Source: Spirodela intermedia
Lineage: Eukaryota > Streptophyta > Magnoliopsida > Alismatales > Araceae
Direction of reading: 5' to 3'
Assembly (NCBI GenBank): GCA_902729315.2
Contig: LR746268.1
Span: forward strand, 1,203,501 to 1,267,500
DNA: 64,000 nt
Made by a program: the position numbers and the translations under genes. Every line of letters begins with the position of its first letter. Position 1 is the first letter of the stretch. The notes under the pieces are model-generated. The model saw only the letters and a program-made list of their open reading frames with translations, was not told where the DNA came from and did not search any database. This document shows, one piece after another, positions 13,201-25,154 of this stretch.

Positions 13201-16200
13201 TGATTGGCTGATGCTATTGGAAGACATTGGTCTATGGATTCCGGTTGAAGTTGTCAACAAGGAGATTGATGACAAACCTGAAGATGAGGAAGAGCCTGGT
13301 AGCATTTTGTTCGAGCATATTTTGATGATTTTTATGATGTTGTTCAAGTCTTGGCTCTCATCACATAAATTGGATTCTATTTCCAACGTTTTAAATCGAG
13401 AAGCAAAAAACTATTTCGCATGCAGAAAAAAAATTAAGCACAAGAAGAATGACTGTACATGTGACCTACGTTTCATGCCAGTTTAGGAATCATGATGGTA
13501 TTGAATAAAATACAGAGTCAGTTTGTGACAAGAAGCATCACTTTTCATGTGGATTCTAAGCGTTCCCTTTTTATGCTCCAAGTAGTATGACTGAACATAA
13601 AGCGAGCTCAGATTTTGAAAAGTAAATCGTAATGTTGTTGTTGATGATGATGATAACTGTTGTATTAATGAGTGGGTATCAGGTGGGATGGTGGTGTTTA
13701 GTTGTATTTTAATGTGCAAGATACTTTATTGCAAGGGTCTCTTGTGAAGTGAAGAATCTGGGAGATCTAGGAAGGCAATCTCAGCTTTGTTGCTACCCCT
13801 TCCTTAAAGGCATCAAGAAGTCATGATTTTTGATTTTTTTTTTTGGATACATTTGCTGTTTTGCTATAAGTCAGCGTGCAGATGATTCATGGAATCCATC
13901 CCTTTTTCCGCTGGTGGTTTTTACACGATTAAACTCAATTAATCTGTCATGAAACGACTTCTGCTGGGCATATATATTTTTTTGGTTGGGAGGGGGGATA
14001 GTAATGGACTATATGGTTTGTTTGCAATTCAATATTCATTACTTTTATAACATTTTGTTTGCTTTATCCTAGATTTATCATACAATTATCTCCTTTTCGG
14101 ATCTTCTATTTCGGTGATTGTGTTTCTTTTCCTTGAGGAAGTTAACTGTACTAAATTGTACCTTTATTGAAATTTTTCCACTTTTTGGGATTTTATTTGA
14201 TAAAATGTCAACTGTGGTGGATAATTATGTGATGACTTGACTTAAAAAGATGAGAGAAAGTTCTGGGGTGAAGGAATCCATGCATTTATTACAGTGAAAA
14301 GAAGAATAAAATATGTTTTATCAGATTTTTGTATAGCTTTGTCTAAAATTTATGATTCGTTTGTATAATTTTTAAGATGCTTTTTTGTTTATTTCTTTTG
14401 TTGTGCCATTCTTTGCAAACGAAGAAATCATACCTGGCCGCCCTATTCCACCTGAGTGTCATGCTGAGCCGCACACAGATTATGATGGAACTGCTGTTAG
14501 ATGGGGTCTTACCCACCACAAGGAGAGTGCTGCTGATTGTTGCCAGGCTTGTTTGGATCATGCAAAACGTGCAAAACCTGGGGAAATTAAGTGTAACATA
14601 TGGGTGTACTGCCCTTTGGAGTCTGGATGCTATTCCCCCGACATTTATGAGCACAAACATCAGGAATGTTGGTTAAAACAGGTAACTATCTTAGATTTTG
14701 TTTAAACTTCACCCGTGGACCACAGTCATTTTTTATCTGAAAAAGCTTGTACTGCGTTAGTATGGTTCCCATGCTATATTTTATTTCCAAATTTCTATGT
14801 CATGATGGACATTAACTCTGTATTTGGAAAAGAACATTGCCATGTTGTTCCTCATTTTTTTCATGAACTTTATTGAAATTTTAATCTTTTCCTTCAGCTC
14901 AAGACTCTCAAATCAGCATTCTTTCCCCCAGTTCTTGTGGTTGCTTCTGATCCTCCTTTCCTTTTCTGCTTGCCATCTTTCGAAAAGTGCATCTACTCAG
15001 TGGAATGAAATAAGTTCTATTTTTGGTTGGTTTCTTGTGGTTGCTTTGATTAAGAATGATTAGTTGACTTTACCGACGGGGGGGGGGGGGGACCAACTCA
15101 ATTATTTGAGTCTGTTGGTCCTGATCCAAAGTAGGCAGACTTACCTAAAGCTAATCATTTGTACAGCATTCATGATGAAGTTCGTTCTGATGTTAAGATT
15201 CAATGCAGAAGAGCCAACAGAACGCAAGCTGACTGGAAGTACAGGAAATGAAAAAAACTAAAATAGAAGGTGTCCTGCTTTTGACCATTCCCTATTTGTA
15301 TTTGGTAACAAAAAGAGTAACCATGTGAAGTTGTTGGTGGAAGAAAAGGGCAGAGGGAGGCTGATTGAGCCATTAAATCGGGATATGGGAATTACTGGTT
15401 GGCTTCTGATCCCGATGTTCAAACTCCGGGTCACACTTTTTGGGAGAAAAAAAGAAGTTTGTCAAATATTCACTGGTGTTCATAAATTATAGGGTCAACT
15501 TATTGGCCGATATAGTAAATCGTCATGGCTTCATTCTTTCTATTAAAATCAACTTAAAGATCATATATTCACTGATTGCTTTGATCCTATCTGTGCAGGA
15601 GATCTCTATTGGATGAAATGAAGAAAAAAATTGGTTGGGTCTTGATCTTTCCCGGCAGAAAAAAAACAGATTAATCTTATTTTATTTGAGAATCACAGAT
15701 GAACACAACCGATGCTTATGATTGTTCCTTAACTGAGCCATTTTATTTTTGCTGATTTTTTTTTTTCTGAAATCTTGGCACTTTAAGAACCTGGAACCAC
15801 GGGATATTAATTCTCATTTAATGAAATCAGGGCCCCTCATCTGACCATCCACATTAATTGCAATTTCAGGCAGGAATTCATTTCCATGTACTGAAATGTT
15901 TGCCAAATGGGCATTAATTTGCAATTCTCAAATAAAATAATCATATTATTTTTTTTCCCTAAGTTCCTGGTTCATTTAAACAAAATCAGTTCCTTGCTTG
16001 TAAGCATCTGTTTGCTTTTTAAAGGCTTCAGCGGTGGTGAAATCTCATTTCCTGTTGTTCTATTTCTGACCTCATCTGCCTGCCCTATTCGAGTTGCAGG
16101 CTGACAAGCCCAGGCTGAACTTCAAAGACAAATATTCCGAGTCCTACAGAAGCTCACACCCATCTGCACCAGAGGTTGTCCCATGGATGTCTGGTGTCAT

Positions 16201-16207
16201 TGCCTGA
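10251..16207 (+). CDS. Single-pass membrane protein with C-terminal eight-cysteine PAN/apple-like region, 7 exons
   Basis: Exons: 10251-10464, 10706-10794, 10862-11000, 12909-13004, 13176-13298, 14425-14681 and 16100-16207. Phases are consistent and give 341 residues. ATG 10251 (MTRGGGGAAELGR) is the first ATG in frame. Residues 26-51 are a strongly hydrophobic signal anchor after a basic stretch, predicting a type II membrane protein. The middle is charged and helical (RMEESIRLRRAA; ELAEELLQRLKELG) and is followed by DIGLWIPVEVV. The last 120 residues hold eight cysteines (PPECHAE, ADCCQACLDHA, KCNIWVYCP, SGCYSPD, QECWLK), resembling a PAN/apple fold, and end VVPWMSGVIA. I recall this as a conserved plant family of unknown function. 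The weak points are the exon 3 borders: the acceptor may be 10862 or 10868, and the donor at 11001 (ATG|GTCAGC) was chosen because it keeps frame. Introns 3, 5 and 6 are 1.1-1.9 kb and hold nothing recognised. Confidence 0.85.
15078..15091 (+). repeat. Poly-G run in intron 6 of the PAN-like gene
   Basis: Fourteen consecutive G residues on the sense strand, within the 1.4-kb last intron. Such a run is rare in this AT-rich sequence; its length may be inexact because homopolymers are error-prone. Confidence 0.8.
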
Positions 16208-16635
16208 GGAAGATCGGTCTTCCGTGCTCTTGAGGTGCGAGTGGAGACCCCATGGAAAAGGTACATAGGGCACATAATTCCTATTTATCTATCTATTGGA
16301 ATTTATATATGGCTCAGACCACTGATTCTCTTGGTCTCCCTCCTACCATCTGTTTTTGGCACCCCATTTACTGTACCGTGTAAGTTTTTTTTTTTTTTTT
16401 CTTTTGTTCTTTGTCACCATGGTGTTCTCATAAATTAAGTTGATGGGGTCCCTCGGTCTGAGAATTGGGATGATTCTTATAGTTTTTTTTTCAGATGAAA
16501 ATTACCCGGAAATCGGAAGAAATCATGAGGCTTTATTTTATAAATTTGTGATGCGGCCAATTGGCTAGCTAAGCCCAGAGCTAGGCCATTGAGAGGCTCT
16601 GGGGTTCTTTCCTCGCAGTGGCTTTTACTAGGCTC

Positions 16636-16671
<36 letters not shown>

Positions 16672-17004
16672 CTATAACTATCCATATCTCATAAGTACTT
16701 GTAGAGGGCCTGGTGGAGTCACCTATGATAGTTTCTTGTGTGAGAGAGAGTTTCTTGCGGGAGGTAAGTTTAGTACTTGATCTCCTTTGGGCATCAGTGT
16801 AATGGAGAGAGAGAGAGAGAGAGAGAGGGAGGGTGAGAGGACTTGATCTCCTCTGGGCATCAGTCTAATGGGGAGAGAGAGAGAGAGGGTGGGGGAGAGG
16901 GAGAGAGAGAGAGAGGGTGGGGGAGAGGGAGAGAGAGAGAGAGAGGGAGAGAGAGAGGGTGGGGGAGAAGGAGAGAGAGAGAGAGAGGGTGGGGGAAGGG
17001 GAGG
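16208..17004. repeat. 3' flank with (CT)n and a GA-rich minisatellite
   Basis: The probable 3' UTR of the PAN-like gene runs to about 16560. A (CT)n tract lies at about 16637-16671. At 16771 and 16839 the same 31-base phrase (ACTTGATCTCCTyTGGGCATCAG...) occurs twice, each time followed by GA repeats. From about 16870 to 16995 the motif GAGAGGGTGGGGGAGA recurs several times as a GA/GGGT minisatellite. Long proline/serine ORFs on the minus strand here only reflect the repeat. Confidence 0.75.
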
Positions 17005-20000
17005 TGATGAACTCGATTTAGATGTTAAATATGTTGTTGTGATGTAATTAAATTCATGCAAATAATATTTATATGTTTAGGATAAGTAAAGGTCGATTTT
17101 CAAGAAGTATGAGTAATGAGAGTAATATATATGTATATATTTGAGATTGTGAAATTCATAATTAGTTTAACAAAAGTAAAGACAAGATAAATGAAAAGTG
17201 TGACAAATAAGATAAAATAGATATAATGTAATGAAATGATAAAATAAATAATAAAATTAATTTGAACTAAGAGTTAATTTATTCATGAAGAAGATTATAA
17301 AGATACCTTAGATCTAGATCTTACACATACTTCGTTGTGTGTTAGTCTTAGGTTGAGTGGTGTCTAATTTATGACGATCTTGATGGGCTTTAGGTAGTCT
17401 CTTTTCCATGATGATTTTGAGTATAAGAATGTCGTTGACTAGGCTTTGATTTCTCTTTTTTTTTTCTTCGGCTAACCACTGCTAAAAAGAGAATTAAAAA
17501 GCCCTTCTAATAGATAATTATGGTTATTAACCAACTCTCTTGGTAGACAACTTAGATTCTTCTATGAGGGTGACATTTTAATCTTCTTCTTAATTTCATC
17601 TTAAGGTGTTCTAAGATGGACAACTTAGATCTCATCTCTTGATAACCTTTTTAAATCCAAATGGGTTAGGCTAAGATTATGCCTTCTCTTAAGTTATAAA
17701 TATATTAGGCTGGCCCTCTTCATAAGACTTAGGGTTTTTTTTAGCTTGAAGACTTAAACTTCTTCTATTACTTCTAACTCATAATAAGAGCTCACTTTAG
17801 TCCTTACAATCAAATAATTATCAAGAAATTATGAGAAAATTACTACTTAATTTTATAAAAGTCAAGTGGGGTTGTCTCATAATATAAATAAAATAAATAA
17901 AATAGTATACATTATGACTTAAATAATAAAATATTATGAATGCCATAATGAGTTAATAATATATGTATAATTACATTCTCTACCTATTAATTAACATTTA
18001 TATATAAGATATTAATATATTGATGTAACTATTAATTTTTAATTGACTGAAGCAAAAGGTTTCTCCTATTGAAGGGCTTCTCAAAGATGTCTTCTTGTCA
18101 CTAGTAATGATTGACGACAAACTCTAGAGTGACTTGTATGAGGTTTGGGCTGATGATGACCCTCCATCCTTGTATTGTTACAGCTCCATGAATTTTAGAT
18201 TATTGGCAAGATCTTGGAGATGGGGAGGATACTAAGAGTAGCTCAGTAATATTTGCAAGTCCTTTTGTCATCTGTCAATGCTATCTCTCTCTCTCTCTCT
18301 CTCTCTTATCCTCTTGCTAGTTTATCATTTGTTTCATTCTACTTCATTATCATTCTCTTACATTTCTCAAGGCATCTTGCTACAGTGACCTTTTTGCTTT
18401 CTACTACTCTCTCTCCTCTCTCTCTCTCTCATCATTCCGCTAAGTTATTATTGAGTTATGGATTAACTCAAAATAGAAATTATAATTTTGATGATTTTTG
18501 CATACTAATATGAAATTGATTTCTAGATGTTATGTAATGTAAACTGAATAGGAGATTGATATATTAAATGATATTAAAGGGTTTAGATTATTTCAACAAA
18601 GAACTAAGGTATTGATCATACAAATGTCTTATTTTATTTCAGATTTCTATTAATACTATGCTTGTTATACAATATCGTTATAAAGGCAATAAAAAGTTTC
18701 TATGAGATAAATATGTTATCATCTAATGTCTAAGTCTTAATCTTTTGAGTTTCTATATCAAATGACTCCAATAATATAGGTATATAGTAACCAATATGAA
18801 GGTCTTTAAATGTGCAGTGAAATGAAATAAAATGATCAAGACATTGATTTGATATTGATTAGGGGGACCTCTTTTTCTTCCTCTTCTCCCACGTCATCTT
18901 CATCATCCGTCCCGTCGCCAGCCCTCTCTTTCCTCTCTCCTGCCACCGCAGCCATTCTGTATTCTAGCCATCTGCCTTGTCACCAAACCCACATTTCTTT
19001 CCACCCCCACTGTTGTTGCTGTTCTGCCTCTTCATCACCCGTTCCTTGCTGTCGTTCCACCTCCTTGCTGTTCGCCCTGTCGTCACCATTCCACCTCCTC
19101 GCCAACAGCCTCGTCGCCGTTGTTCCGCCTCCTTGTCATTTGTCTCGTTGCTGCCATTCCACCTCCTTGCTAGCAGCCTCGACACTGTCGTTCCGCCTCC
19201 TCATCATCCGCCCCGTCGCCGCCATTCCGCCTCCTTGCCATCTGCCTCATCGCTGTCGTTCCTCTTCCTCCTCATCCGCCATGTCGCCGTCGTTCCTCTT
19301 CCTCCTCATCTGCCCTGTTGCCGCCATTCTGCCTCCTCGCCGTCCGCCATGTTGCCAGCCTGTCGTTGCCACTAGACCCCCTTCCGGCCATCCTCCCATC
19401 GCGAAACCCTCTTCCTTTCTCTCTCCCACTGTCGCAACCATCCAACTTTTTGACGCCTGTCCCAATGAGACCGTTTTTCTCTCTCCCCCGACGCTCTCAT
19501 TTGCCACCTTCTTCTTCCTTCCTCTTTAGTTATTATTTAATTATTCCCCTCAATTCTCGTCAGCATGAGAGCTCTCTACTTTTCTCTCTCCCGCCATCAC
19601 CACATACACCCCGTATCCTCTCTCTCTCTTCCCTCTCCTCCATTTTAATTTCTTCTGTTGACTCTCATTATTCTTCCCACTTATCCCACCTCTATTTTCC
19701 TCTTTCATTCTCAATTCCTCCTCCACACCCTAAGCATTCTTTTCTTCTGTTTTCTAATACTCTTAGGAATCAACTCAAGAACTATAGATCTCAAGCCACT
19801 AGAATCAAGAAATCAATCAAGAATTTCCTTTGGGCAAAGTATGTTGATTTCAATTCTCTTTGTGAAGTGATCATTATTTTATATCCTTGTTCCTTATAGG
19901 AACTGAGTGAACCATAAGATGGCCCTCTCTTGTGCCTTTTATCAATAATCCTAACACCCCTAGTTGGAACTATATCTGAACTCTTGAAAGTGCAATTCTT

Positions 20001-20145
20001 CTCAGGTAATTATGATCTTAATTCTTCTAAAATAAGTGAGATTAGTCTACCCACAATCCTCCTTAACTTAACCAAGGTCAATCTTAAATCTCAACTTTCT
20101 TTTCTATATTGATTTTCACTCTCTTCTCTCTTTAGTCCCGCATCA
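17005..20145 (+). mobile_element. Probable 5' LTR of a degenerate LTR retrotransposon
   Basis: The segment starts TGATGAACTC and ends CCGCATCA immediately before a primer-binding site, so it fits TG...CA LTR borders and would be 3.1 kb long. The first ~455 bases have a second diverged copy at 42389-42885 in the same orientation, which supports a repeat that begins at this TG. It contains the 34-bp minisatellite at 19024 and a (CT)n tract at 18283-18306. The length is large but within the range for Ty3/gypsy LTRs. The body could also contain later insertions. Confidence 0.5.
19024..19360 (+). repeat. 34-bp C-rich minisatellite, about 10 copies
   Basis: Units start at 19024 (33 bp), then at 19057, 19091, 19125, 19159, 19193, 19227, 19261, 19295 and 19329, each 34 bp. 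The consensus is CCGCCTCCTyrtCATCyG followed by CCnyGTCGCyGyCrTT. Unit endings partly alternate between GCCATT and GTCGTT, hinting at a 68-bp higher-order unit. Because 34 is not a multiple of 3, the serine/proline-rich ORFs across it are artefacts. Confidence 0.85.
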
Positions 20146-22376
20146 ATTGATATCAGAGCCTAGGGTTAATTACCTAATAATCTAGGATTGTAAAGATTAA
20201 TCTCTTTTCTTACATTGTCCTTAATATCATCAGATAAGTTTGGGTCTTTTCTTGGCTCAGATCATTCCTCCCTAAAGATGCATAATAAGTTGGGTGATAT
20301 TTGTCCTCTCAAGGAAGGAGAAAATAATCACCCTATGAATGATCCTATCCCTACATGAGCTAAAATGCTCATGGATACAATAGAAAACCTTAGTCTTAAG
20401 GTGGAAGAACCCTAATTCTTGCACTTCTTCTTAGAAGGGTTGACCTCAAAGGTTGAACCTCTAATTGACCATCTTCCATCAGATTGCATTGACTTTCTTG
20501 AGTGGAAGAGTCTTAATTGGATCTAGTGATCCTATCACTAGATCCTATTCTCTAAGCCCTTCTCTAAAGATAAATTCTCAAATATTAGATAGGAGCTTTT
20601 AATTTCATCCTTTGTTCTACACTTGAAAATCATTCCTAAGGGGTTAGCAAATCTCAAGGAAGCAATCTCACTTCTTGAAACACCAAGACTAGAAATTTTA
20701 AATCAATTTCCCTTTCACTCACCCTCACAACTAGTAGTAGAAGGTTAGTCTTTTTATTTCCTTCATTTCCTATCCATTCATTAAAATGCCCAAGATCTTG
20801 AAACCTCTCACAACACGTCTTGCACTTTATTTTGTATCTCATGAGTTAAAATCATCAACTAGAGGTTGCCAAAAATTCCTTGGATGTAGCCTTTACCACA
20901 ATTGCACACAATATTGTTTCCATCAATAAATCAAGCTAAATATTCCTAGTAATGGTTCCAATATTTCTGTGGTTCACATCCCCATTGTTGTAATCACCAT
21001 TTTGTCTCATCTTCAAATCCATGCATGATTCATCTCTCCAGCCTACTACACTTTGCCTACCCAATCCTTTCCACCTCCACCTATGGATGCTCAGTCCCAC
21101 TATTCCAACACCTCCTATCGCTCCATGGTACCACCATTCTCATAACTCCTACTACTACTATCAAGTGCTGCCAGTCCATCACTTTGCCCACAATGTCCAA
21201 TATGATAAATGAAATCTTCAGGTCCATTATCATTCAAAACTTGACACCACTACCTCTCAGCCCAACTCAATTACATGAACATGGCTTAGTGGACCAAGCA
21301 AGGGGCCTAAAACGACCTTCACATCTATTTATTTCTCTTCTTGAAGTGCTGAATCGTGCTTCAAAGACCTCTATACTAATAGGAAGACCCATATAAATAA
21401 GATCATTGAGATCTCACTTTTTGATTCTTACAGAATTTATCTAAGTTGTCTTTTCGTGCTTTTAGGTGGGACCAAATTATTCACCTTCTATCTATAAATA
21501 TATCATTTTATTCAAATGCTGAAATCTTATCCTCCTAGCCTTATGACCTATGTCAAAGGCACTAAAATCAAACTAGCTAAGAACCTCATAAGAGAAAATC
21601 TTCATATCCCCTTTGGAGGAATCTCACACTTTGATCATGAGAAAATTTCACAACTCTTAGGCTCTCTTATTGACATTACTTATCTTGATTCAATAACCAT
21701 CATCACTCAATTTTTATTTTTCACTTTCGTTGGCTACCCTATAATGTTAGGGCATTGTGTGCATAATATTTTGATGAGACAAAGTAATAAAAGGTCAATT
21801 AAATGATTGAATTATACCTCACTCCAAATATACATAACATTATAATAAATATAATAATATTTATACTGAACTCAACATGAAGATGTTAATGATACAATTG
21901 ATAATTTATTATATAGATATGTCATGACAAAGAATCAGAATCTATAAAATTGATTGACCTTGTGGCATGAAATAGTTGTAACATATATTACTATGAAAAT
22001 TATAATATTTATAAGATATTCTTTCATGCAAAAGTAATGGTCAACACATCATGTCCAATGAGGCATCAAAGAGTAAAATATAAGTATGGAAGCTCACTAA
22101 GTTTTTTATACACTCATGATATTAGTTTGTTATTTTTAAATGATTTTTATATCAAACTAATTAATTGAAGATTGCATAACTTTATGCACTCATGATTTTG
22201 ATATTATGTCAAATGTTTTTTTCTGAATATTTAAGAATATATATTAAAAATCATTTTAAATATCTTGAATTACCAAAATGTTAGGCAACTAAAACATTTA
22301 TTAGAATTGAGTAAAAACCGTAGGCAACCCACCGCTCTACTCTTAACTTTCCATGAAATAGTGAAGTTTATCCTTG
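20146..22376 (+). mobile_element. Primer-binding site and decayed internal region of an LTR element
   Basis: TGATATCAGAGCC at 20148-20160 matches the usual plant initiator-Met-tRNA primer-binding site TGGTATCAGAGCC with one change, just after the probable LTR end. A gag-like start follows at about 20278 (MHNKLGDICPLKEGENN), broken by stops. Short ORFs continue to about 21800. No protease, reverse transcriptase or integrase motif is readable. A perfect 12-bp inverted repeat lies at 20519-20545. From 21800 to 22376 the sequence is AT-rich with nothing recognised. Confidence 0.5.
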
Positions 22377-22381
22377 ATCAC

Positions 22382-24062
22382 TGATAAGTCTTCATTATCA
22401 TGAGTTAATAATTAGTAAATAATATAATTTTAGCCTTAACTCATGATAAATAGACTTATATTTGTGTTAAAGTGTGAAAAGTGATTTTTAGTTGATTAAT
22501 GTGATTTTTTGACTAATTATGTGATTTTATATGAATTTATATAATTTTTACAATCTTACTTTTGAGATAAATAAAGAAAAAGAAATAAAAATAAAAATAT
22601 AACAAAATGGGGGATACCTGCTGACTAATTGAGCCCGCAAGCAAATCGGAAGCACAGTTGGGGAGGAGCCGTGAGTAGGGGCTCAAGTGGCTAGGACTGA
22701 TAGGGGCACGTGTGCGCCACTCCCCTTCTACGTCACCGGTGGCCAGTCGGCTGTGGGGTAGAGTGGTCATACATGTAGGAGAAAAAGACTTGCGAGTGTA
22801 ATATTACTATATATTCACTTGAAACTTTGACGCACAAGCGATGTTGGACTAAACCCACGTCACACCTTCCCTAGAAGGCTTCGATGATTTTAATATCTAT
22901 AATAACCCTTATTTATAATAGAGATATACTATGATGATGTCATTTGATAAGGGTATTAGAGTACTTATGTCAATCTTTCTCATGCAAGCGAGCAACCGGC
23001 GTAGGTTTGAATCCTCCTAGAGCCAAAACTCATATTTCTCATACTTTCTTGCAGACTGCCAGTGAAGGATTAAGCTGCTAGAATCACTAGATCATCAGTG
23101 AAAATCTTGTCAATGCGATTCGTAGAGTATTGTTACTAAAATTATTAAATAATTCATGATAAAAAGATCGCAAATCCATCGAGTAAAGTATCTTTGATTG
23201 ATCGATGAATAAGCCGTTGTCGAAAAGAGGACAATCCGTCGAGAGACGAGTCGCCACCTCCTGAGAGCGTATTAGATACGATGAAGAGCCTCCTCTTGCT
23301 ACATGGACCTGAGGATGAAGCTCCCTGACACGTGCCCCACCTCCATCCAACTCCTCTCCGTCGGGTGACAGTCGCCGGAGAGTTGCAAAGTCGCTATTTT
23401 TCTGCTCTGTTGAGTGACAGCCGCCGGAGACGATTCGACAACCCATTTCATTGATCTCTAGACTTTGCAAGGAGATCTAGAGATTGCCCACATGGTCCTT
23501 GTCCAAGGAGAGCCTTTAAGGCTGTAGACACTACACGACGATCCTTTTGAACGCTCAGGAGTCTGGTGCATTGCTAACGCATCACCGTTGCGACGCTAGA
23601 ACTCTGTTTTCTTGCTTTCAACTTAATTTCTACTTCATTTAGTGATAATTTGTGTGATTTAAATTTACCAAGATATACTTCATTCAATTACGATTCTTCT
23701 GACTTTTATAGATCTTAATTTGATCAATTAAATCATCAGGCAAAACTCTATTTTCGCTCGATTTGCATTCACTAGGCGCTGACATCATCTTGACATTTGC
23801 ACCCTTATTTCTCTTTTTTGTGAATTTTAAATATATTTCCTTTTCATTTTTTAGTATAAAATTCATAGAAAATAGTATCATTTGAGGAAAATTATGACTT
23901 AGAAAATTATTGCTTGGAAAATTACTGCTATTTTTGAAAGTTTATTGAATTATAATTGATATATTTTTTTAGAAATACTTCTAAATATCCAAAAAATCAT
24001 AATTTCTAGTTTTAGAAATTTTAAATTTGTGTGATTTACTATACAACGACTAAGTCACGTCA
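22382..24062 (+). mobile_element. Solo LTR of a Ty3/gypsy family (copy 1), perfect TSD
   Basis: The 1681-bp LTR starts TGATAAGTCTTCATTATCATG and ends AAGTCACGTCA. It is flanked by the 5-bp target-site duplication ATCAC (22377-22381 and 24063-24067). No internal region follows, so it is a solo LTR left by unequal recombination. The family assignment comes from the related element at 33220, whose LTR is followed by a Ty3-type primer-binding site. Copies of the same LTR lie at 33220, 39570 (3' part) and 48343. Confidence 0.85.
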
Positions 24063-24067
24063 ATCAC

Positions 24068-24938
24068 CTATCTAAGGTACTTCTAATACAAGCATGGAAT
24101 TTTTCTTCACATATTCTAGAATGGACTTAGTGTCCTTTAGTTGCTGCATCGCTGTTTGGGTTGCTTGTTAAAAATTTACTAGATAGAATTGATTCCAAAT
24201 TTCCTTGCCCAGCTCATCCTAGCATGTCTCAATTGGCCTTGATAGATCTTCAAATTGTAGTTTTCACTAGGTATTTGTATTCCCTATTAAGGAAAAAGTT
24301 GTTAAGAAAAACTTTCACTTCCTCTGAAGAGGTGCTCACATTTAAATACTGTTGCAAATCTCAAAGAAAATTTTCAATCAACATAGCATCTCACTCTCTT
24401 GATAAGGCTTAGGTCTAGGTTCCTTGACCCAAGATGGTCCATACTACAAACCTTGATCATGTGGTCTCTTGAGATTATTGATTCTAATATGGAGGTTGAT
24501 CACAACGTCCTTCATTTGTTGTTGTAGCTTAGCCATTTGTTTGATAAATTCCACCCATACTATTGAGATTTTACCTTTTTTGGCTACATAAGATGTAGCC
24601 ATTTCTCATGTTTGATCATATATAGATTAAAGCTTTTCATCAAATTTTCTAGATAATACATCTACTACATTCATGGCAGCATAGGCATGCCCTCTAGTTT
24701 GGCTGTGCACGCCTCAATTCACTATCACTAGTTAATAGACCGCCTACAATTGGTTTATATGGGCCTCAATGGTTCTTGCCATAATTTCTTGCTGCTCAGC
24801 AAGTTGGGCAATTCTTTGCCCTTAGGATCACTCGTACCTACTCTACCTTTTGCCTCCATGGCATTCTACCAATATTGAAGAAAAAGAAGAGGGGTAGAAT
24901 ATTTAACTCAGCTCTAATACCATTGTAATAAGGAAGTT
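24068..24938 (-). mobile_element. Decayed LTR-retrotransposon gag region, reversed
   Basis: On the minus strand a primer-binding-like site TGGTATTAGAGCT (about 24923-24911) is followed, reading downward, by an ORF beginning MEAKGRVGTSDPKGKELP that is soon broken by stops. Farther on, fragments resemble a retroelement gag (for example EVKVFLNNFFLNREYKYL). Plus-strand ORFs here are shadows. The 5' LTR would lie right of 24938 but cannot be delimited. Confidence 0.45.
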
Positions 24939-25154
24939 GGTCACTGTGTATGAATTCTTTACCAAGCATTGGGCAATCTGGTCTCCAAAAAACCCTTGTG
25001 TGACCGAAATTGACATTCTTGATAACAAAAAGTGCCTCATACATGCAGCAGGGGGTCCCTCTTATAGATATGTTTCTTTATTGCGAGAAGTGCATCACCC
25101 ACCATCCCCACCCTCCCCGTTGACCTTGCCCTCCAGCCCTATCTCTTCTCACTG

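Noticed and set aside
16723-17061. 112-codon Ser/Pro-rich minus frame
   Set aside because: Product of the GA/GGGT minisatellite.
18849-19529. 226-codon serine/proline-rich frame, and a similar frame at 19318-19899
   Set aside because: They run through the 34-bp minisatellite, whose period is not a multiple of three; composition alone keeps the frames open.
22998-23020. tRNA gene from the T-arm-like motif
   Set aside because: No acceptor stem, D-arm or anticodon arm could be folded by eye; it is part of an LTR.
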